Positions 1-14,300 of a stretch of 60,000 nucleotides of DNA are shown here, in pieces (position 1 is the first letter of the stretch; every line of letters begins with the position of its first letter). The DNA lies in NCBI RefSeq assembly GCF_032854445.1, contig NC_088299.1, positions 17,417,608-17,477,607 of the forward strand. The letters are read 5' to 3'. A program made the position numbers and the translations under genes. Source of the DNA: Liolophura sinensis (Eukaryota; Mollusca; Polyplacophora; Chitonida; Chitonidae). Below the pieces are notes generated by a model. It saw only the letters and a program-made list of their open reading frames with translations. It was not told where the DNA came from and did no database searches.

Positions 1-147
1 ACATGGTTAGTCGTAAAGTTACTGCCTTTACATACATATTTACAGGGTTAGTATAAGGAACTGTCTGAAGTTTTATGTTATGTACATATTTTGTCAGGAT
101 ACAAATTGTGTAGAAATTTACCTGTAATACTGCAGTGCTAAAGCTTA

Positions 148-323
148 GCATACTCTTGATCACATGTCAGAATATGGCAACAGTGTGCGAACAACCACAC
201 CTCTCCTTCATCACCAGGCTGGTGTTCATATTCATGCATGTCCATCATGAATATGAACACCAGCCTGGTGATGAAGGAAAGGTGTGGTTGTTGCCATGTT
301 CTGACATGTGATCAAGAGTATGC
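148..323. repeat. Inverted repeat, about 80-89-base arms
   Basis: Left arm 148-236 and right arm 245-323 are near-perfect reverse complements with an 8-base spacer. The left arm has one extra block of about 10 bases (gtgtgcgaac) and a few mismatches. It would form a long hairpin. It sits just before an 18-bp minisatellite. Confidence 0.9.
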
Positions 324-368
324 ACAGTACAAGGAGAATACCTATAATTCTGATTTGCATGCACGTTT

Positions 369-986
369 GATGATGTCCCTTTGTATACTGTTGTCCCTGT
401 GTATAGTGATGTCCCTGTGTATTCTGATGTCCCTATGTATACTGAGGCCCCTATGTATACTGATGTCCGTGTGTATATTGATGTCCCTGTGTATTCTGAT
501 GTCCCTATGTATACTGAGGCCCCTATGTATACTGATGTCCGTGTGTATACTGATGTCCCTGTGTATTCTGATGTCCCTATGTATACTGATGTCCTGTGTA
601 TTCTGATGTCCCTGTGTATACTGATGTCCCTGTGCATACTGAAGCCCCTATATATACTGATGTCCCTGTGTATACTGATGTCCCTGTGTATACTGATGTC
701 TCTGTGTATCCTGATGTCCCTGTGTATACTGATGTCCCTGTGTATACTGATGTCCCTATTATATTGATGTCCCTATGTTTGCTGATGTCCCTATTATATT
801 GATGTCCCTGTGTATGCTGATGCCCCTATGTATACTGATGTCCTTATGTATACTGATGCCCCTATGTATACTGATGTCTCTATGTATACTGATGTCTCTA
901 TGTATACTGATGCCCCTATGTATACTGATGTCCGTGTGTAAACTGATGCCCCTATGTATACTGATGTCCCTGTGTATACTGATGCA
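369..986. repeat. 18-bp minisatellite
   Basis: About 34 copies of an 18-base unit of the form TGTCCCTGTGTATACTGA. Since 18 is a multiple of 3, several frames stay open (one reads PVYTDV repeatedly). I see no start context or splice signals that would make it coding. Confidence 0.92.
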
Positions 987-1310
987 TCTAGCTAGATAGC
1001 AGGAGGCTCATAATGACAGGGTGGGTAGCCTACCGTCATGACCAACTGAACAACCCCCAAACAGGCAGAGATTAGAGCAGAGCAAATGTGGTATGTCCTT
1101 ATGTATACTTATACATCTACAACTACATGCAGCTACATATAGCAGGAGGCTCATAATGACAGGGGGATGACCGTGGGGCATCAGTTAACACATGTTTTGT
1201 ATGGGGCATATCAGTTTTCTTTTTATTGTTCCTTTATTAGCAATCAGCAGCTTGTGTGAACAGCTATTTGTGGGACTGGAGCCTCTTTGACCCCTGGCTA
1301 ATTGGTTTCC
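987..1310. other. Spacer without gene
   Basis: A segment including agcaggaggctcataatgac occurs twice (about 999 and 1141), as a short duplication. Nothing else is recognised. Confidence 0.5.
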
Positions 1311-1617
1311 ATGGAATACTTTGGCCCCGGGGTACTTGGTCCCCTTATGGTACTTTGGCCCCTGGGTACTTTGCCCCATTTGGGTCACTTTGAGTACTTT
1401 GGTCTCTGGGTACTTGGTCCCCTTGGGTACTTTGGCCTCTTGACACTTGGGGTATTGGGCCCCTTTTTTGAGTACTTTTTTTGCCTTGGGGTACTTTGGC
1501 CCCTGGGTGCATTTTGACCCTTGGGGTACTTTGGCCCCTAGGTACTTTTTGCCCCTTGGGAAACTTTGGCCTCTGGATACTTAGGGCCCCTAGGGGTACT
1601 TGGGCCCCTTGGGGTAG
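1311..1617. repeat. G/C/T-rich degenerate minisatellite
   Basis: Irregular copies of GGGTACTTTGGCCCCT with 12-30 base spacing. Units vary by insertions of T and G runs. Confidence 0.8.
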
Positions 1618-2335
1618 TTGATTGTTTGGGTTTGTAGCTACAGGTTACTTGTGTGTCTGACAGCTAGTCATTTATAAAACATACAAGTACATATGCGATA
1701 TTCTGCCAAGACTTGATGTTGTCTAGCACTTGTTTTGTGAATGGCCCATGCTACAGCATAATTTATTATTAAGATGTTTCAAAATGGACTATGTATATAC
1801 ATTGTATATACTAATTTTAACCAAAGTGATGATGCTGGTTAGGTAAGCATTTTCAGCATTTCAGTCTGAAGCTGTTGTCTACATGTATATGTACACAGTT
1901 GTCATATGGATCTTCTGTGATGTACCACCATTTTTCTGTGACGTGCCACCATTTTCTGTGATGCGCCACCATTTTCTGTTCTCTTCAGTGACCATGGATC
2001 TGCCAACACAAGGAAGGTTTGACTAGGGCTGTTTTGGTATTGTACATCATAAACCTGCCACCAAGTTGCATAAGATCTGCAATGCATGTGACGCTGCTAC
2101 ACGTGTGAAACTGTGCTGCAGTCCGGAGCTAGAGAGCACCCTTGGTAGATGTACAAACTGTATGTGTGGTACACCAGTAGTACACAGGCTACATGTACAC
2201 TTAGTCTGCAGATTACATCATCACGAGTGCAGACTCCATCAGTGATAGCATCATCAGTACCATAATACAGTGCCTCAACGACTACTTCAGTGAAACAAGC
2301 AAGGTAAAGAGAAGAATTTCAAGTAGTCATCAGCC
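1618..2335. other. Upstream region of cyclase gene
   Basis: It contains three imperfect copies of a 21-base unit with GCCACCATTTTCTGTGA (1916-1980). It would hold any 5' untranslated sequence and promoter, but I see no reliable TATA box or initiator. Confidence 0.4.
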
Positions 2336-2348
2336 ATGACGGATTCAG
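2336..2348 (+). CDS. ADCY2-like: Adenylyl cyclase exon 1, start codon
   Basis: This is a 13-base coding start (MTDS plus one base) followed by the donor gtgagt. An in-frame TAG lies 12 bases upstream of the ATG, G occupies position -3, and the exit phase (1) fits exon 2 exactly. I saw no promoter motif upstream. The exon is very short, so an alternative first exon upstream remains possible. Confidence 0.6.
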
Positions 2349-5300
2349 GTGAGTACTGTCAGTCATGCTATTTAAAAGTCACGATGGTGTTTCCGTGCAT
2401 CATTTGTGAAGCATGTACACATGCAGTGTCAAGGATTCTTTGTCACATGGAATTGCTGCATGAGATCACTTGACTGTATAATGCTACAACTGTTAATTTC
2501 GACCCAGTTACAGATAAGTCTTAACCGGGTTATCCAATGAAATCCATCAGCACATATCCTCTTGTCAATCGTGTCTGTTATTTAATTGCCGGCATTATGT
2601 CATCATATTTTCGCAAGTCGGCTTTGCACACATAACAGTGATATTTTGATCGATTCTGTTGCTCTGACATTCATACAAGTATTTGTAGATATAAATGTGT
2701 AAATTACATGTACTTGTAGGTCTAAATGTGTACATTACATGTTCTTGTAGGTCTAAATGTGTACATTACATGTACGGTATATGAACTGAACTCGGATTAA
2801 CCCCCAAAATCCTAAATAATTAAATCTAGAACCAGAAAGGAGTTTCTGTCGGGATCCATGTTGTTAGTTGTCAAAATTATCATTTCACACTCAAATTATA
2901 ATTGTACACTCACAAATTATCATTGTGCACTCACAAATAGGAGACAGTGTAATATTCACATCTTAGCATACAGCTGCTTTGGGAAATTATGAACAGTACA
3001 GTAGGTAAAAACAGGATGTCTAACGAGCATTTGCCATCTATCTCCATGTTAAATCAATAGGCTTAAATATCTTTTTCTGAAATAGTTTAATGCCATTTAC
3101 ACATCAAGCTAAAAAACTATTGAAAGAGCATCTGTTAACTGGGCTTCAGTTTAGCTCTAGTTTCAGGTATCTCGCTCTGACAGTTTTGAAGTTATTTTGA
3201 TATTATGTCACTAAAATTAGTAGTTTTGTAACCCCAAAAAGCTATAGATATAGACAAAAGCAAAAACAGATTCAGAATCATCAGCCCAGAATACACCAGA
3301 ATATGTAAAAATAATGCCAAAATTTGAAACTAGTTGTGTGTCACAACTTCAACCAATGGCAAGCTTATGCTGGTTTTACTTGAAATCAGCAAGTTTTGCA
3401 CACTATTGTATCTAGGGTCAGTCCACCTGCATATCAGAATTTTAAAATAATGTGTCTATTGGTTCTTGAGGCGAAGACATTTCAACTGTTTACTAGAAAT
3501 CCAATATTGCGCAAACAATGTGACCTACAGAAACTGCATTGGCTATTCTCAAAAGATCAAATACACAGGAATTGTTTTCATGTCAATCAATCAAACAGCC
3601 TGGGCTCTAGCAGGCTCATAAATTCAGTAAGAAAAAACAATTATAGTCCAAGTGATTTCAATATGTATGCTGCAGGAAACGTAAATGTTATTTTAGCAGT
3701 TATTATTGACTCTTGTTGTGTATGCTTTTATTTGGTATTGTTTAATGTCATTCTGTGTGTCTCAGATCTAGACAGTGTGAAGGTGTCTGTGATCAGTCAT
3801 TCAGCACACAGTGTGATGGATCAACCAGTCTGCTGCCAGAGACACAAACCTGAACGCCCCCGCCAGGCCTACAGTGGAACAACCCGATCCCAGACCCCAT
3901 CACAATGGTCTCTCCGCAAGTTCAAGGTCAGACAAATATTTAAATGTCTGCTTTTCACATGTTAAGCTTCCAGGTTTTAAAAATGGGTTTGGGAAGCTTC
4001 TGGTGTTTCAGCGATTTTGTTTATAGAGAGAGACACTCAGTTAAATATGCTTTCTGAATTGTGCTGTCTTAGGAGGTAGTCATGGTCTTATGTTTATAAG
4101 ATGCTTGGCCACACAAGGCAGAGGTTCAATCCCAGCTTTGGGCAGGAATTTTGTTGATTTGTCCACTCTTTGTTGGACCATCGTAACAATGGTGATGCTC
4201 ATGTGGCTGTTTACTCAATCTAGCATTTCTTATCTTCTACCATTAAGGTTCAGATATCTGTATGTCACAGATGGAAAAGTTTATCTGTACGTCACAGATG
4301 GAAAAGTTTATCTGTATGTCACACATGGAAAAGTTTATCTGTACGTCACAGATGGAAAAGTTTATCTGTATGTCACACATGGAAAAGTTTATCTGTATGT
4401 CACAGATGGAAAAGTTTATCTGTATGTCACACATGGAAAAGTTTATCTGTATGTCACACATTGAAAAGTTTATCTGTATGTCACACATGGAAAAGTTTAT
4501 CTGTACGTCACACATGGAAAAGTTTATCTGTATGTCACACATGGGAAAGTTTATCTGTACATCACACATGGAAAAGTTTATCTGTATGTCACACATGGAA
4601 TAGTTTATCTGTACGTCACACATGGAAAAGTTTATCTGTACATCACACATGGAAAAGTTTATCGGTACATCACACACGGAAAAGTTTATCTGTACATCAC
4701 ACATGGGAAGGTTTATCTGTATGTCACACATGGAAAAGTTTATCTGTATGTCACACATGGAAAAGTTTAAGTGTATGTCACACATGGAAAAGTTTATCTG
4801 TATGTCACACATGGAAAAGTTTATCTGTACATCACACATGGAAAAGTTTATCTGTATGTCACACATGGAATAGTTTATCTGTACGTCACACATGGAAAAG
4901 TTAATCTGTACATCACACATGGAAAAGTTTATCTGTACATCACACACGGAAAAGTTTATCTGTACATCACACATGGGAAGGTTTATCTGTATGTCACACA
5001 TGGAAAAGTTTATCTGTATGTGACAGATGAAAAAAGTTTAAGTGTATGTCACACATGGGAAGGTTTATCTGTATGTCAGACATGGAAAGTTTATCTGTAT
5101 GTCACACATGGAATAGTTTATCTGTATGTCACAGATAGAAAAGTTTAACTGTATGTCACACATGGAATAGTTTATCTGTACATCACACATGGAAAAGTTT
5201 ATCTGTATGTCACACATGGGAAAGTTTATCTGTATGTCACACATGGGAAAGTTTACCTGTACGTCACACATGAAAAAGTTTATCTCTGTGTCACACATGG

Positions 5301-8300
5301 GAAGGTTTATCTGTACATCTCACATGGAAATGTTCATCTGTACATCACAGACGGAAAAGTTTATCTGTACCTCACATATGGAAAAGTTTATCTGTACATC
5401 ACGCATGGGAAAGTGTACCTGTACGTCACACATGAAAAAGTTTAGCTCTGTGTCACACATGGGAAAGTTTATCTGTACATCTCACATGGAAAAGTTCATC
5501 TGTACATCACACATGGGAAAGTTCATCTGTACATCACCAATGATAAAGTTTATCTGTACATCACGCATGGGAAAGTTCATCTGTACATCACCAATGATAA
5601 AGTTTACCTGTACGTCACACATGGAAAAGTTCATCTGTACATCACACATGGGAAAGTTTATCTGTACATCACGCATGGGAAAGTTCATCTGTACATCACC
5701 AATGATAAAGTTTATCTGTACATCACGCATGGGAAAGTTCATCTGTACATCACCAATGATAAAGTTTACCTGTACGTCACACATGGAAAAGTTTATCTGT
5801 ATGTCACACATGGAAAAGTTCATCTGTATGTCACACATGGAAAAGTTTATCTGTATGTCACACATGGAAAAGTTTATCTGTATGTCACACATGGGAAAGT
5901 TTATCTGTACATCACACATGGGAAAGTTTACCTGTACGTCACACATTGAAAAGTTCATCTGTACATCACACATGGGAAAGATTATCCGTACATCACACAT
6001 TGGAAAGTTTATCTGTACATCTTACATTGAAAAGTTCATCTGTACATCACACATGGGAAAGTTTATCTGTACATCACACATGGAAAAGTTCATCTGTATG
6101 TAACACATGGAAAAGTTTATCTGTATGTCACACATGGGAAAGTTTATCTGTACGTCACACATTGGAAAGTTTATCTGTACGTCACACATGGAAAAGTTCA
6201 TCTGTACATCACACATGGAAAAGTTTATCTGTACACCACACATGGGAAAGTTTATCTGTACATCTTACATGGAAAAGTTCATCTGTACATCACACGTGGG
6301 AATGTTTATTTGTACTTCACACATGGGAAAGTTTATCTGTACATCACGCATGTGAAAGTTCATTTGTACATCACCAATGATAAAGTTTATCTGTACATCA
6401 CACATGGAAAAGTTTATCTGTATGTCACACATGGAAAAGTTCATCTGTATGTCACAAATGGAAAAGTTTATCTGTATGTCACACATGGAAAAGTTTATCT
6501 GTACGTCACACATGAAAAAGTTTATCTCTGTGTATCACATGGGAAAGTTTATCTGTACATCTCACATGGAAAAGTTCATCTGTACATCACACATGGGAAA
6601 GTTTATCTGTACATCACACATGGGAAAGTTTATCTGTACATCACGCATGGGAAAGTTCATCTGTACATCACCAATGATAAAGTTTATCTGTACATCACAC
6701 ATGGAAAAGTTTATCTGTATGTCACACATGGAAAAGTTCATCTGTATGTCACACATGGAAAAGTTTATCTGTATGTCACACATGGGAAAGTTTATCTGTA
6801 CGTCACACATTGAAAAGTTCATCTGTACATCACACATGGGAAAGTTTATCTGTACATCACACATGGAAAAGTTCATCTGTATGTAACACATGGAAAAGTT
6901 TATCTGTATGTCACACATGGGAAAGTTTATCTGTACGTCACACATGGAAAAGTTCATCTGTACATCACACATGGAAAAGTTTATCTGCACATCTTACATG
7001 GAAAAGTTCATCTGTACATCACACATGGAAGGTTTATTTGTACTTCACACATGGGAAAGTTTATCTGTACATCACACATGGGAAGGTTTATCTGTACATC
7101 ACACATGGAATAGATTATCCTTACATCACACATGGGAAGGTTTATCTGTACGTCTCACATGGAAAAGTTCATCTGTACATCACACATGGGAAGGTTTATT
7201 TGTACGTCTCACATGGAAAAGTTCATCTGTACATCACACATGGGAAGGTTTATCTGTACATCTTACATGGAAAAGTTCATCTGTACATCACACATGGGAA
7301 GGTTTATTTGTACTTCACACATGGGAAAGTTTATCTGTACATCACACATGGAATAGATTATCCTTACATCACACATGGGAAGGTTTATCTGTACATCTCA
7401 CATGGAAAAGTTCATCTGTACATCACACATGGGAAGGTTTATTTGTACGTCTCACATGGAAAAGTTCATCTGTACATCACACATGGGAAGGTTTATTTGT
7501 ACGTCTCACATGGAAAAGTTCATCTGTACATCACACATGGGAAGGTTTATCTGTACGTCTCACATGGAAAAGTTCATCTGTACATCACACATGGGAAGGT
7601 TTATCTGTACGTCTCATATGGAAAAGTTCATCTGTAGATCACACATTGGAAGGTTTATTTGTACGTCTCACATGGAAAAGTTCATCTGTACATCACACAT
7701 GGGAAGGTTTATCTGTACGTCTCACATGGAAAAGTTCATCTGTACATCACACATGGGAAGGTTTATTTGTACATCACACATGGGAAAGTTTATCTGTACA
7801 TCACACATGGAAAAGTTTATCTGTACATTACACATTGAATAGATTATCCTTACATCACACATGGGAATGTTTATCTCTATGTTACACATGGAAAAGTTTA
7901 TCTGTACACCACACATGGAAAAGTTTACCTGTAGGTCACATGAGAAAGTTTATCTGTACATCACACATGGGAAGGTTTATCTGTACGTCACACATGGGAA
8001 GGTTTATCGGTACGTCACACATGGAAAAGTTTATCGGTACGTCACACATTGGAAAGTTTATCTGTAATGCATCTCACTAAAGATGAAAGACCAGTTGTTT
8101 GAAAGTGTATTAGCTTTAATCATATTTTATATTTAAATTTTTAAGTAAACTCAGCAGCCATTGTGGTTCTCCAGAGCCAAAGCTTAAGAGCAGCAGTTTT
8201 AGTTTATACTGTATTTAATATAATGTTACACAATTGTTCTTAGACTAAGTACAAAATTCTAGACTTGGGTTAAAGTTAAATCTGGGTATGAAGTCTTAAG

Positions 8301-11300
8301 CCAGGTTTGGTTCAGTGGTATACCAAGGTCACAGCCACAGTATAAGAGAAATGTTCTTCACCGGCATTATCCTTGAATCAGATGTATAAATAACATAAAT
8401 CTAGAAGTACAGATTTACAGTACCTACAGACATTAATTAATGTTAGATGTATGCATAATAATCTAATCTTCATGTCCGTGGTTATACCCTGTCCTGCTGT
8501 ACCAGTTTTAGTATTGAAAAGTTGTAGTATAGCCTTGTCAGTCTGTTGGTCTACTTGTTAACTATTTGGCCTTAACATTATTTGTACAGACCCGCAGCAC
8601 TTAGACATTTTAAACTTAAGGCACTTTTGTAATAAACCTACCGATAACCTAGACATTCATTTTGATGTAACCATATGACAAAGATTTGACAGTGTTACTT
8701 GCCCTCGTTTTGTGATCTGTTGGTTTGTCATGTCATTAGAATTGTATGCACCTGCTTCACTTTAAGAGAGCTCGTAAAGTTGAGGTGCTTACCTAAATAT
8801 GTACCTGCCAATTTTGCTTGTTGGAAGCGAATCTTGATGAATTTATCATGAGATCTGATATCTTGGTTCTTTTGATTTGTTCTGAAGATTTCAATTCTGT
8901 GTGATTGTCTAGGTGGCGTTTCGGGACATTGATATTGAGGAACTGTACCAGAAGTATTGTGTGCGGATGAGACATCCCCTGGTCATTACGCTGCTCACCG
9001 TCTTCCTCCTGTACTGTATCTGTCAAGCTGCATTCCACTTCTCTCACTGGGTACTACGCCATCACACCTTATTGCTGCATCATGATTTATAGAGGAATTT
9101 GAAGGCACATGGGGGCTAAAGGCTTCCGATGAAAGCTTGGTCTCCTTATCAATCTGAGTCCAGTGATATAATTTACTTTTGCAATAAGTTGCTTCTTGAA
9201 TGGAAAGTACACATATTTCTACAGACTGTTTTTGGTTGAATGAATGATTGAATGAATGAATGAATGAATGAATGAATGAATGAATGCTGGGGTTTTATGG
9301 CGAACTTAACACTTTTTCAGTCTTATGACAAAGATGACTCATTAGGTGTGTGTACATATACAGCTGCACTGTGTCTTCTTGTGGCAGGGCGATTCCTTGC
9401 CCCCAAAGTGCTGCTGCCACTGAAGTATCACATTGAAGACACCAGACATGACACTCTACCCAGTCACATTATACTGACACCTGGCCACCTCTGTCACTTC
9501 TCCCATTTTAAAAGTCTTTGGTATGACCCTGTCAGGGGTTTAATCTCCGGTCCCCCGACTTTGAGACTCTCTAACCATTGGGCCACTAATGAGGTCTTGT
9601 GTGTGATTATTTAGCTTGTGTAGTAACTGCTGAGGGATTGGAGCATGCCCCATTCTTTAAATAACTAGGATTTATTGTTGGACTGGAGTGACCAGATAAT
9701 TATATTAGATATATTAATGCTCCGTGCAGTTGTCAGGCTGTGGAAACACTATCCCAGAGGAAATTGTCTGTACAAGCAGTACATCATAAAGTAAAAATCT
9801 CTTGAATATGATGATAAGCATCAGTGATTCAGTCATTCTACATTTGAGGCCAGGAGACTTTTATGAAACAAGATCCGTGGTTGAACACAGCTCCTTCTTG
9901 GTTGGCTGTATATTAATGCCAAGGTTTTGATCTGATACTTGGCTAGTTTATAACAAACAAAAAACATTGAAAAATGAAAAAGAATGTTGATTTGAAAATG
10001 CAGTAAATGTGAAATGTTAGATGTGACTTAGTACTGAGGCTGTGGCCTTACATCTGGCTTTGTCAGGAATCTGGCAGTATGAAATGGTTTTCTCTGTTCT
10101 CTGCCAGGTTTCCTCTGTGCTCTTCCAGGTTTCTTCTGTGCTCTGCCAGGTTTTTTTTTAATCCTACCATGTTTCTTTTGGGCTTTGTCAGGAATCTGGT
10201 AGAATGAAGGGTTTCCTCTGTGTCCTGCCAGGCTCCCTTTGGGCTTTGTCAGGAATCTGGCAGGTTATAGTGGTTTCCTCTCTGCTCTGCCTGGTTCCCT
10301 TTAGACCCTACTGTGAGTCAATCTGTGTCAATTCTCTTTCCCTTTAAATCTTTACCTTAAATCAGGTAGCTTTCCTCAAATATATCCAAACATGCACTGT
10401 GTTGGTGGTCGAACTTGATGAAGATTTAGAGTATGTTTTGATTAAATTAAAGTACATGTACATTAATTACATACACATGGTCAATACTATGCATGTATGG
10501 TTTATATTATGTTCACATATGTCAGAGTTATTGTTTTTTTCTTCCTCTGTTGGTAGACCCAGACTCAGGAGCAGATAACTCAGGTTGTTTTCCTCTGCAT
10601 AGGGGGCTCTGTAAGCATCGCTCTTCAGGTGCTACTCTGTTTGAAGAGACTATATGTGAGGTTGTCAGCTGTGCTGAGCCTGGCGGTCTGGTTTGTCTGT
10701 ATCGTCACGGTGAATTGTTACTACAGCGTGGCTCGCTTCAGATCGCCCTCAGACGATCTCTTCATCATGCTCTACCTGGTGGCAGCACTCCACATGATGT
10801 TACCGCTGCCTCAGCGCCACTCCATTCTGCTGGGAGGAGTCACCACTGTCTTACAGCTGACACTGTCTGCTACCCTTTCCAAGACACACAGAGAATATTT
10901 AGCGCTACAAGTAAGACGATAATGAATATTTTGGACTCCTTGTACCCGTCAGGCAATTCTAGATATTTGGCACTACCCCTCATGTGTTATTGGATATTTA
11001 GCTTCATGTGTTAGCTAGGTTGGAATATCTGGCTCTACAGTCAGGTCAGGTGATACTGGATATCTAGCAGTACAGTTAGGTCAGGTGATACTGGATATCT
11101 AGCACTACAGTTAGGTCAGGTGATACTGGATATCTAACACTTCAGGTCATGTGAAACTGACTATCTAGCTTTACTGTTAGGTCAGGTGATACTGGATATC
11201 TAGCACTACAGTTAGGTCAGGTGATACTGGATATCTAGCACTACAGTTAGGTCAGGTGATACTGGATATCTGACACTGCAGGTCATGTGATACTGAATAT

Positions 11301-14300
11301 CTAGCACTACAGTTAGGTCAGGTGATACTGGATATATAGCATTACATGTAGGGCAATACTGAATATCCAGCCCTACCAGTAAGGTGATTCTGGATATTTA
11401 GCACTACCCCTCAAGCAATAGTGGGCATTGAAAGCGCGACTGAGATACTTGTTTAGCTGTTATTTGACATGGAACTCATTCACGGACTACGAATTTGAAC
11501 TTTGATATGGAATTCATGCCTGGAATATTCTTTGTCTGCCCGGCATCATTGAAAACTGATGACCGCTTCTCTCTTGTGTGTTACCGGCTTTATTTCTTAT
11601 TTGTATACTTTCTTACACACCTTTGTCTTCGGGAGTTAGTGTTAAATGTTGTTGTGGAAATGGATCTTGCGATTATCGACTTGGAACGCCCTTTACGGAC
11701 TACGAATGGTATAGGAATGTCGGACTTGACGCTTATATTTAGTACTACCTGCCAGGTGTTACACAGATGTATATCTAGCATTACAGATAAGGAAATTCTG
11801 GGTATTTAGCACTACCCCTCATGCAATAGTGGATATTTGGCACTACCTGTACCACTGCAGGTAAGGCAGTACTGAATGTCTAGCACAACAGGTCAGGTGA
11901 TACTGAATATCCAGCATTACTATACAGGTTAGGTAATACTGAATATCCAGCACTACAGGTCAGGTGATACTGGATATCCAGCACTATAGATCAGGTGATA
12001 CTGGATATCTAGCACTAAGGATCAGATGTTACTGAATATCCAACACTATTATACGGTTAGGTAATACTGAAAATCCAGCACTACAGGTCAGGTTATACTG
12101 AATATCTAAAACTACAGATCAGGTGATACTGAATATCCAGCACTACTATACGGGTTAGGTAATACTGGATATCAGGCAGTACAGGTCAGGTGATACTGAT
12201 TATGCAGCACTGCAGGTCAGGTGATACTGAATATCCAACACTACAGGTCAGGTTATACTGAATATCAAGCACTACAAGTCAGGTGATACTGAATATCTAA
12301 AACTACAGATCAGGTGATACTGAATATCTAGCACTACAGGTCACAGGGTACTGAACGCCCAGCACTGCTATACATGTTAGGCAATACTGAACATCAGGCA
12401 CTACAGGTCAGATAATGCTGAATATTTAGCTCTACAGATGATAACATGTTGTCATTTTGGATTGAGAATAGGTGTGCGGCACCTTCATGACAAATTACAA
12501 CAGATCAAGTTAAGGTTATGTGTGAAGATTTGGGCTGTTTTACCCATTTGGAACAAAATTCTGAGTAATGGGCACATCTGTCCTGTTTTGAACTTAAATT
12601 GTTCTGCGCATTCTTTTTTGTTGCAATGAGTTTGTCTAATGTTAAATTAAAAATTGCCATAGAAATTGTCACAAAGCTGCATATTGAGTTTGAGTTTTGC
12701 GCTGGTTTGTTTAATCATGTGTTTTTTCACAAAATTATGAACGTTTTTGTCCTGTTCGCTTACAGTTTTCTGCACTTTATTGATCAAAATGCTTTGACAT
12801 CCCTTGTCTTTTTTCAGCTGGTTTGCAGCTTTATCATCCTGATGTGTGCTAATGTATTAGGCCTGTACCATAAATACATGACTGATGTGGCTCACAGGAA
12901 AACTTTCCTTGATGCGCGCAATTTCATGGAGTCAAAACTGCGACTCGAGAGAGAAAAACAGCAACAGGTGAGGCTAGTGTTATAAATGTTTGAAGTTGAA
13001 GTCAGTCATATAACAACAAGAAGTCAATAAGTTTATGTACATGTACTGTGTCTTCTTGTGGGAGTTGTGCCCCCAAGTGAAGTATCATACCGAAGTCACC
13101 AGACATGACACCATACCCAGTTACATTGTACAGATCATAGCGAAGACACCAGACATGACACCCCGCCCACTTACATTGTGCAGATCATACCGAAGACACC
13201 AGACATGACCCTTCCCAGTTACATTATTCAGATGCCAGGCCGATCAGTCCTGTTCCCTTGCTCTAACCTCCCAGTGCTGAGTGTCAAGCGATGTATCATT
13301 TTTTAAAGTCTTCCCTATGACCCCACCAGGATTTGATACCAGGGCTCTTGACTTCTCTCCAACATTACTTTTTCCTGGTAGTGAAAGGCTTGCTTATTAT
13401 AGCTATCAAGAGTGCTAAATGAAACTCTCCCAAGCCTCTGACGGGATTTTGTGGCCTTGTTGCCTTTGAATGTATGGTGAGGATATTCGTGTGGTCTTGC
13501 ATGATGTTCTGTGGGGGTTATCTACTAATCACCTACTAAAACTGGCACCGCTTCAGTGGCTTAATGGTTAGAGTTGGGAGAGTTGGGAGATAGCAGGACC
13601 CTACCCCCTTGGGTAGGGCCATGCCAAAGACTTTTAAAACAGTACTTCCTGCTGCCTCGTTTGGCACTCAGCAGTGAGAGGTTAGAGCAAAGAAACATGA
13701 CTGGTTGGCCCGGTGTCAGTATAATGTAACTGATTGTGTCATGTCTGGTGTCTTTGGCATGATACTTCAGTGGCAGCAGCACTTTGGTGGCATGAACTCA
13801 ACCTGCCACAAGAAGACACACACCTAATATCTCCTCATTGTCATATAATTGAAAAATTGTAAAGTATAATGTTAAACCCAGATGTATAATTTGGCATGTA
13901 TGTACAACTCAAGCTCACTGCGAGTGAAATTCTGTGTGACAGATGTGACAAGGTTTGTGAGTTACTCGCTAAAGACCATATGTAATGGTTTATGCTAGTC
14001 TGTTCCTCCCCCCCATAAAAGCAAATGCTGGTGTCATGAATAGGTGAAAAATTTAGTATGATGTTGGAAAACAATCAAAAAACAAATAACAAATTATTGA
14101 TGATGAAGCGCATGTAGAATCTTAGGCATTTTAAACATGTACCTGTACAGACTGTGACTGACTACACAGAAGTTGGCTGTGTTTAGCTCCCATTAATATA
14201 TAAAACTACATTTTTTTTACATCCTGTCTTTTAACGTGTTTCTGTCTTAACATGTAGCCATTAACAGAAGTTAAAAGTAGCCCTAAAGTGGCAAGGGATA

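Noticed and set aside
2300-2306. Possible splice donor AAG|GTAAAG before the start codon
   Set aside because: It may mark a 5' untranslated exon, but nothing in the sequence decides it and the ATG at 2336 has an upstream in-frame stop and fitting phase.
4249-8067. CRISPR-like regular repeats
   Set aside because: There are no unique spacers between units, and the context is an animal intron.
6890-8080. Very long open frame (about 396 codons) in the 27-base array
   Set aside because: It follows from a stop-free unit whose length is a multiple of 3; similar frames exist on both strands and there is no start, splice or domain evidence.
9238-9286. Independent GAAT microsatellite
   Set aside because: It is the tail of the reversed family 2 SINE.
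12599-12985. Open frame extending exon 5 upstream with hydrophobic sequence
   Set aside because: The conserved protein begins at the ttttcag acceptor (12818) in the right phase; the upstream part lacks family resemblance.
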